Below are positions 58,225-64,000 of a stretch of DNA of 64,000 nucleotides, piece by piece. This DNA is from Chryseobacterium aquaeductus (GTDB taxonomy: Bacteria; Bacteroidota; Bacteroidia; Flavobacteriales; Weeksellaceae): contig NZ_CAJIMS010000001.1 in assembly GCF_905175375.1 (NCBI RefSeq), positions 2,232,001 to 2,296,000 on the forward strand, read 5' to 3'. Under the pieces are notes generated by a model that saw only the letters and a list, made by a program, of their open reading frames with translations, did not search any database and was not told the DNA's origin. The translations under genes and the position numbers were made by a program. Every line of letters starts with the position of its first letter. The first letter of the stretch is position 1.

Positions 58225-59535
58225 ATGTCAAATATCGTAGCTATAGTTGGGCGTCCCAACGTAGGAAAATCAACACTTTTTAATCGTTTGCTGGAAAGAA
58301 GAGAAGCTATTGTAGATTCTACTTCCGGTGTTACAAGAGACCGTCATTACGGAAAATCTGATTGGAACGGAGTAGAATTCACCGTTATCGATACAGGTGG
58401 TTATGAGGTAAATTCCGAAGACGTTTTCCAGGAAGAGATCTCCAAGCAGGTACAGTTAGCCATCGATGAGGCTACATCAATCATCTTTATGATGAATGTA
58501 GATGAAGGGCTTACAGATACTGATTACGAAATCAACGAATTGCTGAGAAGATCTGATAAGAAGGTATATTTTGTAATTAATAAAGTAGATTCTTCAAAAG
58601 AAGAACTGGATGCTACAGAATTTTATCAGCTCGGAATAGAGAAATATTATACTTTGTCTTCTGCCACAGGTTCTGGGACAGGAGAAATTTTGGATGATGT
58701 TGTAAAAGATTTTCCAACTACAGATTATAAAGATCCGTTTGAAGGTTTGCCAAAAATCACCATCGCAGGTAGACCAAACGTAGGGAAATCTACTTTGACA
58801 AATGCTTTGCTTGATAAAGAAAGAAATATCGTAACAGACGTTGCAGGTACTACAAGAGACAGTATACAAACGCTTTACAATAAATTTGGATACGAGTTTG
58901 TGCTGGTAGATACTGCAGGAATGCGTCGTAAGTCTAAGGTAAATGAAGATCTGGAATTCTATTCTGTAATGAGATCAATTCGTTCGATCGAATATTCTGA
59001 TGTCGTGATCATCATGGTTGATGCAACAGTTGGTTGGGAATCTCAGGATATGAATATCTTCGGATTGGCTCAGAAAAACAGAAAAGGAATTGTAATCGTG
59101 GTTAATAAATGGGATTTGGTAGAAGACAAACATACCAATACCATCAGAGATTTCGAACAGTCAATTAAAGAAAAAATCGGGCAGTTCAGTGATATTCCGA
59201 TTCTTTTTGTTTCAGCTTTAACGAAACAGAGAATTCTGAAAGCTGTCGAAATGGCAATGGTTGTTTACGAAGATCGTAAGAAAAAAATCAAAACTTCAAA
59301 ACTGAATGAAGTAATGCTTCCGATTTTTGAACGTACTCCGCCACCTGCAAACAAAGGAAAGTTTATCAAAATCAAATATTGTGTACAGCTTCCAACGCCG
59401 TCTCCACAGTTTGTATTTTTCTGTAATCTTCCACAATACGTGAAAGAAGCTTACAAAAGGTTTACAGAAAATCAATTGAGAAAAGAATTTGGCTTTACCG
59501 GAGTTCCGATCGAAGTATATTTCAGACAAAAATAA
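58225..59535 (+). CDS. der: Ribosome biogenesis GTPase Der (EngA)
   Basis: Der is the essential double GTPase that acts in 50S subunit assembly. The 436-residue protein has two G domains: IVAIVGRPNVGKSTLFNRLL (G1, residues 3-22), TRDRHYG, VIDTGGYE and NKVDSSKEE; then ITIAGRPNVGKSTLTNALLD (near 178-197), DTAGMRRKSKV and VVNKWDLVEDKHT. A C-terminal KH-like domain follows (PPPANKGKFIKIKYC to the end). Complete and of normal length. A terminator follows the stop. Confidence 0.97.
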   Translation: MSNIVAIVGRPNVGKSTLFNRLLERREAIVDSTSGVTRDRHYGKSDWNGVEFTVIDTGGYEVNSEDVFQEEISKQVQLAIDEATSIIFMMNVDEGLTDTDYEINELLRRSDKKVYFVINKVDSSKEELDATEFYQLGIEKYYTLSSATGSGTGEILDDVVKDFPTTDYKDPFEGLPKITIAGRPNVGKSTLTNALLDKERNIVTDVAGTTRDSIQTLYNKFGYEFVLVDTAGMRRKSKVNEDLEFYSVMRSIRSIEYSDVVIIMVDATVGWESQDMNIFGLAQKNRKGIVIVVNKWDLVEDKHTNTIRDFEQSIKEKIGQFSDIPILFVSALTKQRILKAVEMAMVVYEDRKKKIKTSKLNEVMLPIFERTPPPANKGKFIKIKYCVQLPTPSPQFVFFCNLPQYVKEAYKRFTENQLRKEFGFTGVPIEVYFRQK

Positions 59536-59558
59536 GATTTAGAATCATCAAACAATTC

Positions 59559-59590
59559 ATCCCTTTCAGAAATTTTCTGAGAGGGATTTT
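59559..59590 (+). terminator. Terminator of der
   Basis: ATCCCTTTCAGAA pairs with TTCTGAGAGGGAT (one mismatch), followed by TTTT. Confidence 0.7.
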
Positions 59591-59603
59591 GCTTTATATT
59601 TCA

Positions 59604-59611
59604 TAGTTTTG
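59604..59611 (+). promoter_or_regulatory. -7 box (TAGTTTTG) of upp
   Basis: Exact TAnnTTTG match 18 bases before the ATG at 59630. It overlaps the TTG of the longest frame. Confidence 0.55.
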
Positions 59612-59629
59612 TTAAAAGCTTATCAAACC

Positions 59630-60280
59630 ATGGTTATAGAACTTTCAAAACAGTTTTCTTTAGTAAATTCTTGGATTAATGAACTTCGAAACGTAGATGC
59701 TCAGCAAGACCGAATGAGATTCCGTAGAAATATGGAGCGCATCGGAGAAATTGCCGCATTTGAAATCTCTAAAGATTTGGAAACAAAAGAAATTGAAATT
59801 CAAACACCTTTAGATAAGATACAAGTACAGGAAATTGCTGTTCAGCCGATTATCACGACCATTTTAAGAGCAGGAGTTCCGCTATTTCAAGGGGTTTTAA
59901 ATTATTTTGACAAAGCTGACTGTGGTTTTGTGGCTGCTTACAGAAAGCATGACGCAAATGATTATTTTTCAATCAAACAGGATTATTTAACCTGCCCGAA
60001 TATTGACGGAAGACCTTTGATTGTCGCAGATCCAATGTTGGCAACAGGAGCATCTTTAATTGAAGCCATCAAAGATTTGCTAACCAACGGAACACCTTCT
60101 CAATTGCATATTGTTGCCGCAATCGCATCAAAACAAGGTGTGGAAACTATTGAAAAAGACTATCCACAAGCAAAAATCTGGGTTGGAGCTATTGACGAGC
60201 ATTTAACGACAAAAGGGTACATCACACCGGGATTGGGTGATGCGGGAGATTTGAGCTACGGAGAGAAATTGCAGAGATAA
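59630..60280 (+). CDS. upp: Uracil phosphoribosyltransferase
   Basis: Upp makes UMP from uracil and PRPP in pyrimidine salvage. I start at the ATG at 59630 (MVIELSKQFSLVNSWINELR); the TTG upstream lies in the promoter box. The 216-residue protein has TTILRAGVPLFQGVLNYFDK (near residues 79-98), the PRPP-binding LIVADPMLATGASLIEAIKD (near 132-151) and the uracil-binding GYITPGLGDAGDLSYGE near the end. Complete. Confidence 0.94.
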   Translation: MVIELSKQFSLVNSWINELRNVDAQQDRMRFRRNMERIGEIAAFEISKDLETKEIEIQTPLDKIQVQEIAVQPIITTILRAGVPLFQGVLNYFDKADCGFVAAYRKHDANDYFSIKQDYLTCPNIDGRPLIVADPMLATGASLIEAIKDLLTNGTPSQLHIVAAIASKQGVETIEKDYPQAKIWVGAIDEHLTTKGYITPGLGDAGDLSYGEKLQR

Positions 60281-60469
60281 TTCCAATGTAAGTTGAGAAA
60301 AAAAATAGGTGATATATAAACGAATTATAAACAGTTATTTATTTCCAATACTTATAATCTACATATTTTAATTTTTTTTTCTTAAAAATTCACTTAAACT
60401 TAAAATAAACAGAAGGAAAATATTATTTTTTTCGTCTAAAGATAAAAATGGTCGAATGAGAACTGGAAT

Positions 60470-60997
60470 ATGACGTTCGAGCTTATTTTTTATCAGTATA
60501 AAAAAATGGTATACAATCTTGCTTTACAGTATACCCAAAACATAGAAGATGCTGAAGAAATAACTCAGGATGTTTTTGTAAAAATATCACAAAAATTAGA
60601 TGGCTTTAAAAATGAGTCATCCTTAAAAACATGGATTTACCGCATTACAATAAATACTTCTCTGGATTTTCTGAAATCCAAAAACTCTAAAAAAAGATTC
60701 TTTTTCGGATTGTTTAGCGATTCTGGTCATGAAAATAAAAAGCAGGAACCTGTCGATTTTAATCATCCCGGAGTTGTTTTGGAGCAGAAAGAAGAAATAA
60801 TAAAGATTTTCAGCTTTATCAATATGCTTCCGAATGATCAAAAAACCGCATTGATTTTATTGAAGATTGAGGGAAATTCTCAACAGGAAACAGCAGAAAT
60901 CATGAATCTGACTCAAAAAGCAGTAGAATCTCTTTTTCAGCGTGCTAAAAAAAATCTTCTCCAAAAACTAAATCAACAGAAGGAATATGAAAAATAA
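60470..60997 (+). CDS. ECF-type RNA polymerase sigma factor
   Basis: The 175-residue protein has sigma region 2 (FYQYKKMVYNLALQYTQNIE, DAEEITQDVFVKI and TWIYRITINTSLDFLKS) and region 4 (LPNDQKTALILLKIEGNSQQ, ETAEIMNLTQKAVESLFQRA). It is the first gene of a four-gene unit (11-base overlap with the next) that ends in a di-heme peroxidase. ECF factors are normally held by an anti-sigma factor coded next to them. I see no TAnnTTTG box upstream, which would fit self-directed transcription. Confidence 0.93.
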   Translation: MTFELIFYQYKKMVYNLALQYTQNIEDAEEITQDVFVKISQKLDGFKNESSLKTWIYRITINTSLDFLKSKNSKKRFFFGLFSDSGHENKKQEPVDFNHPGVVLEQKEEIIKIFSFINMLPNDQKTALILLKIEGNSQQETAEIMNLTQKAVESLFQRAKKNLLQKLNQQKEYEK

Positions 60998-61271
60998 ATC
61001 GTCTAAATATGTAATGGAAGATCTGTTGCAGATATTAGAAAACATTAGAAAAGTTGAGGCTCCTTCAGAACTTTACTCACAGATTCTTAGTAAAATTGAG
61101 GGTCAGAAGAAAGATTTTGTCTCTCCGAAATGGATTTTGACGGCTGCAGCGGTGATTGTTGTTTTAATCAGTTTTAATATTAAGCTTTTTGAAAATACAA
61201 AAGATTCTTTAAGATCAGATTTTGACACTTTATTTATGATGAAATCACCAAATACTTTTTCTTATGAGTAA
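60987..61271 (+). CDS. Small single-helix membrane protein, putative anti-sigma factor
   Basis: The 94-residue protein has a soluble N-terminal half (VMEDLLQILENIRKVEAPSE, near residues 9-28), one membrane helix (WILTAAAVIVVLISFNIKLF, near 49-68) and a short periplasmic tail. It overlaps the sigma gene by 11 bases and the next gene by 8. That position and topology are those of minimal anti-sigma factors, but no zinc-binding ZAS motif is present, so the function is inferred from context only. Confidence 0.7.
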   Translation: MKNKSSKYVMEDLLQILENIRKVEAPSELYSQILSKIEGQKKDFVSPKWILTAAAVIVVLISFNIKLFENTKDSLRSDFDTLFMMKSPNTFSYE

Positions 61272-61707
61272 AAATCGATTTTACATTTTTGTCATTGTTG
61301 GTCTGTTGATTTCCAATCTCCTTTTGGTTGCTTTTGTTTTAATGAGAAAACCTCCTCATCATTCAGGCCCAAGAGATTTAATTATTAAGCGTTTGCATTT
61401 TAATGAAGATCAGGTAATGGAATATGATGAATTGATCAGACAGCATAGAATGCAGATTGGAGAAAAGGAGCACGAAATAATGGATTTAAAAACACAATAT
61501 TATTCGTCATTAAAGAAGGATAATAAGAAAAGTGAAGATTCTTTAGTTCTTGAAATCGGAAAAGTAAGTATGGAAACAGAGAAAATAAATTTTAAGCATT
61601 TTCAGGATATCAAAAAAATCTGCCATCCCAGTCAAATAAAGAATTTCAATGATCTTATCAATGATTTCGAAAGTTTGTTTAATCGTCCGGATAAACCACC
61701 TCATTAA
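61264..61707 (+). CDS. CpxP/Spy-like periplasmic sensor or chaperone
   Basis: The 147-residue protein has an N-terminal membrane anchor (YIFVIVGLLISNLLLVAFVL, near residues 7-26) and then a long helical, charged domain with His at both ends (KPPHHSGPRDLIIKRLHFNE and ending RPDKPPH). It has the layout of the heavy-metal resistance / CpxP-Spy family (LTxxQ-like LHFNEDQVMEYDEL and KKICHPSQIKNFNDLINDF). The His-rich ends and single Cys could bind metal. It lies in the sigma-factor unit and may give it periplasmic input. Confidence 0.75.
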   Translation: MSKNRFYIFVIVGLLISNLLLVAFVLMRKPPHHSGPRDLIIKRLHFNEDQVMEYDELIRQHRMQIGEKEHEIMDLKTQYYSSLKKDNKKSEDSLVLEIGKVSMETEKINFKHFQDIKKICHPSQIKNFNDLINDFESLFNRPDKPPH

Positions 61708-61759
61708 TTTTCAATACTTCAAAATAAAATTAATTATAAAATAAAACTTAAAACCACTT

Positions 61760-62962
61760 ATGAAAAAAACATTAAAATTATTTATTATTCCTGTGCTTGC
61801 AGTTGCGGCAATTTTGTACTCCTGTTCGGGAGACGATGTTTACGAAGGAACACCTGTTTCTTCGGAAGATTATCCGGGAATTTTAGCAGCTTTCGGTTCT
61901 AATATCAATGTTAGCAGCCTTGAAAATTATGCCAATCAGCCAAAACCAAATTATATTACAAGAGATAATACGACTGGAAATTCTATTACAGATAAAGGAG
62001 CAACATTGGGAAGAATCTTGTTTTACGATAAAAATCTTTCTAAAAATAATACCATTTCATGCTCAAGCTGCCATAAGCAGGAATTGGCTTTCGGCGATAA
62101 TGTTGTTGCAAGTGTAGGAGTAAATGGTACAACCGCAAGACATTCTATGAGACTGGTAAATGCAAGATTTGGGAACGAGGCCAAGTTTTTCTGGGATGAA
62201 AGAGCATCGACTTTAGAAGCGCAGACTACTTTTCCGATTCAGGATCATGTGGAAATGGGCTTCAGCGGAACAAATGGTGATGGTAATCTTCAGGATTTAA
62301 TTGCCAAGCTTCAGAACATTAAGTACTATCAAGAAATGTTCAAATTTGTTTATGGAGATGCTACTGTTTCCCAAACAAGAATTCAGAATGCGTTGGCACA
62401 ATTTATCAGAAGTATCCAGTCTTTTGATTCTAAATATGATGCAGGAAGAGCCGCAAGTCCCAATGATCAGCAACCATTTGCTAATTTTACTGCACAGGAA
62501 AATCAGGGTAAAAATTTATTTTTAGCACCTCCTCAATTCGGAGCAAATGGAAACCGTACCGGAGGCGGATTGGGTTGTGCAGCCTGTCACGCCGCACCCG
62601 AATTTGATATAGATCCAAATTCTAGAAATAACGGCATTATCGGTAAAATTAGTGGAACAGGAATCGATATTACCAATACACGAGCGCCAAGTTTAAGAAA
62701 TATTACCAATACGGCCGGGATCGAAAACGGACAGTTTATGCATACAGGAAATCTTACCACTTTGCAGCAGGTTATCGGGCATTATGGCAATATCAATATA
62801 GCTCCGGGAAATACAAATCTTGATCCTCGATTAACTCCGGGTGGAAGCGGGCAAAAATTAAATTTGACAGCTCAGGAAACAGATGCAGTGATTGCGTTTC
62901 TGAAAACACTTTCCGGCAGCGACGTTTATACCAACAAAAAATGGAGCAATCCTTTCAAATAA
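61760..62962 (+). CDS. Di-heme cytochrome c peroxidase family lipoprotein
   Basis: The 400-residue protein has a lipoprotein signal (LFIIPVLAVAAILYSC) and two c-type heme sites, ISCSSCHKQELAFGD (near residue 98) and GLGCAACHAAPEF (near residue 275). The conserved FFWDERASTLEAQTTFPIQD (near 139-158) and NTRAPSLRNITNTAG, QFMHTGNLTTLQQVIGHYG blocks are typical of the CcpA/MauG superfamily. These enzymes reduce hydrogen peroxide or oxidise bound substrates in the periplasm. As last gene of the sigma unit it suggests a response to oxidative or metal stress; that is inference. A good terminator follows. Confidence 0.92.
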   Translation: MKKTLKLFIIPVLAVAAILYSCSGDDVYEGTPVSSEDYPGILAAFGSNINVSSLENYANQPKPNYITRDNTTGNSITDKGATLGRILFYDKNLSKNNTISCSSCHKQELAFGDNVVASVGVNGTTARHSMRLVNARFGNEAKFFWDERASTLEAQTTFPIQDHVEMGFSGTNGDGNLQDLIAKLQNIKYYQEMFKFVYGDATVSQTRIQNALAQFIRSIQSFDSKYDAGRAASPNDQQPFANFTAQENQGKNLFLAPPQFGANGNRTGGGLGCAACHAAPEFDIDPNSRNNGIIGKISGTGIDITNTRAPSLRNITNTAGIENGQFMHTGNLTTLQQVIGHYGNINIAPGNTNLDPRLTPGGSGQKLNLTAQETDAVIAFLKTLSGSDVYTNKKWSNPFK

Positions 62963-62974
62963 TTTGATTTTCAT

Positions 62975-63007
62975 AAAGCTGTTCTGTAAAAAGAGCAGCT
63001 TTTTTTA
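62975..63007 (+). terminator. Terminator of the sigma-factor unit
   Basis: AAAGCTGTTCT pairs with AGAGCAGCTTT (one G-T pair) and is followed by a T run. It lies between convergent genes. Confidence 0.75.
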
Positions 63008-63010
63008 TCA

Positions 63011-63664
63011 CTATTCATCCATCGCCATTACCAAAACGCTCACTTTATTATTTTCACCTTTCAAAATTTCCCAGGCAATTGTAGAAAGCGTATTTCCTGT
63101 GGTGAAAACATCATCAATCAAAAGAATATGTTGATCAGAAATGTTTTTAGTTAAAGAAAAAGTATTTTCAATTTCCAATCGGTCTTTTTTATCTCTTAAA
63201 GCCTGAGCTTTAGAATAATGATTCCGTTTCATTAAATCTTTCTCGTGAGGGATTTTATAATGTTCAGACAGTGTTTTTGCGAAAAGATGAAGTTGATTAT
63301 ATCCTCTTTCTTTTTCTTTTTTAGGATGAAGAGGAACACTGAGCAGCAAATCTGGTTTTGCATTTTTGAAGTCTAATCTATCTGTTACCCAGTTTGCAAG
63401 AACTTTTCCTGTTTTCTCTCGGCTTCTGTATTTTAGTTCATGAATGATTTTTCGGCTCAGGTTTTCCTGTTCAAACTGCATCAAAGCAAAAGCATTCTCT
63501 ATAGGGAAAAGTAATTTGCATTTTTCTTTGAGGTTATTTTCTGCAGAAAATTCGAAATGGGTAAAATGGATTTGCTCAAAACAGACATTGCAAACCAAAA
63601 CGTCTGAATCAATAATTCGGTTACAATGGATGCAACGATTCGGGAATAATAAATCTAAAATCAT
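63011..63664 (-). CDS. comF: ComF family protein (phosphoribosyltransferase-like)
   Basis: The protein (217 residues from MILDLLFPNRCIHCNRIIDS; the longer frame adds 13 residues) has an N-terminal zinc ribbon (CIHC and CNVC, near residues 11-33). A phosphoribosyltransferase fold follows, with VPLHPKKEKERGYNQLHLFA (near 108-127) and the PRPP loop HILLIDDVFTTGNTL (near 181-195). ComF homologues are involved in DNA uptake in competent bacteria, but many are in non-competent species and their role is unclear. The name follows the family. Confidence 0.9.
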   Translation of the reverse strand: MILDLLFPNRCIHCNRIIDSDVLVCNVCFEQIHFTHFEFSAENNLKEKCKLLFPIENAFALMQFEQENLSRKIIHELKYRSREKTGKVLANWVTDRLDFKNAKPDLLLSVPLHPKKEKERGYNQLHLFAKTLSEHYKIPHEKDLMKRNHYSKAQALRDKKDRLEIENTFSLTKNISDQHILLIDDVFTTGNTLSTIAWEILKGENNKVSVLVMAMDE

Positions 63665-63761
63665 TTGTGTTTCTTTGACGATAAATTTATTAAAAATAAA
63701 CAAAACACTTTGCTTTTATTTTTAATTAATATGATTATTTTAGTCATTCGATAAAAACTAA

Positions 63762-64000
63762 ATGGAAACAAAATTTACAGAAAATCAATTTGAAGAATTT
63801 GAAAAATATGAAGTTCTTTCCGACCAAGATATTTTTACAAAAATCTGGACAAAGCCCAGAAAAGTTTTTAAGTTTATAAATGATACGCAATACGAAAAGT
63901 ACATGTATATCCTATTATTTTTTGCGGGTGTGGCAAGAGCTTTTGATCGTGCAACATCCAAAAATATGGGTGATAATTCTTCACTTCTAACAATTGTTTT
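63762..64000 (+). CDS. Yip1-like membrane protein (3' end cut by window edge)
   Basis: The frame starts at the ATG at 63762 and runs off the right edge (about 79 residues). It reads METKFTENQFEEFEKYEVLS, then FTKIWTKPRKVFKFINDTQY (near residues 24-43), EKYMYILLFFAGVARAFDRA and a hydrophobic continuation. The IWTKPRKVFKFI stretch before the first helix is the pattern of Bacteroidota Yip1-domain proteins, which have several C-terminal helices that cannot be seen here. Function unknown. Confidence 0.6.
   Translation, partial: METKFTENQFEEFEKYEVLSDQDIFTKIWTKPRKVFKFINDTQYEKYMYILLFFAGVARAFDRATSKNMGDNSSLLTIV

Overview
The window looks like a chromosome segment of a Chryseobacterium-like member of the Bacteroidota (Flavobacteriia, Weeksellaceae). 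Pointers are the low G+C, lipoproteins with the loose Bacteroidota lipobox, clade-typical families (DUF4403, DUF4290, DUF4295, DUF5103/T9SS plug, DUF6705), promoters with the TAnnTTTG -7 box instead of sigma-70 hexamers, almost no Shine-Dalgarno sequences, and gaps full of short inverted or tandem repeats. Most of it is housekeeping chromosome. I found no rRNA, tRNA, CRISPR array, prophage or intact insertion sequence.

Layout. 0-5 kb: minus-strand genes yicC, gmk, nadA, folB, DUF4403 and RDD. 5-6.6 kb: a 570-base gap with an inverted repeat, then miaA. 6.8-14 kb: a TetR gene and an RND efflux operon (membrane fusion protein, inner-membrane pump, outer-membrane channel), with four copies of one candidate operator. 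14-21 kb: a thiol redox protein, then a trehalose locus (AraC regulator, MFS transporter, cytoplasmic trehalase, TonB receptor). 21-30 kb: metallo-hydrolase, T9SS plug protein, a toxin-antitoxin pair, hemH, a NifU-type scaffold, gamma carbonic anhydrase, a Pif1-like helicase and a decayed gene. 30-36 kb: LLM oxidoreductase, ribBA with a degenerate second half, fmt, two microsatellites, recQ. 36-46 kb: tandem OmpA-type barrels, folK, sppA, a ribosomal protein/ftsY cluster (rpmB, rpmG, DUF4295, ftsY, glsB), lnt, VanZ, proC. 46-49.4 kb is the most accessory part: a 41-base-period palindromic array, an XRE regulator, a frameshifted secreted protein with a JAMM-like metal site, a DUF6705 lipoprotein and a long perfect hairpin. 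49-60 kb: murB, an aminotransferase, a YiiX-like hydrolase, murA (Asp at the usual catalytic Cys), DUF4290, an alpha-amylase lipoprotein, der, upp. 60-63 kb: an ECF sigma operon with a small membrane protein, a CpxP-like protein and a di-heme peroxidase. The end holds comF and the start of a Yip1-like gene.

Genes that appear to work together: the TetR-controlled tripartite pump; trehalose uptake and hydrolysis; translation and protein targeting; the sigma-factor regulon; and the accessory cassette at 46.4-49.4 kb, in which the regulator and the secreted protein diverge from a region with a palindromic candidate operator. That cassette and its neighbouring array are the best candidates for something undescribed. 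Start codons were often moved downstream of the longest open frame, using homologous N-termini, signal peptides or a promoter box lying over the longer start.
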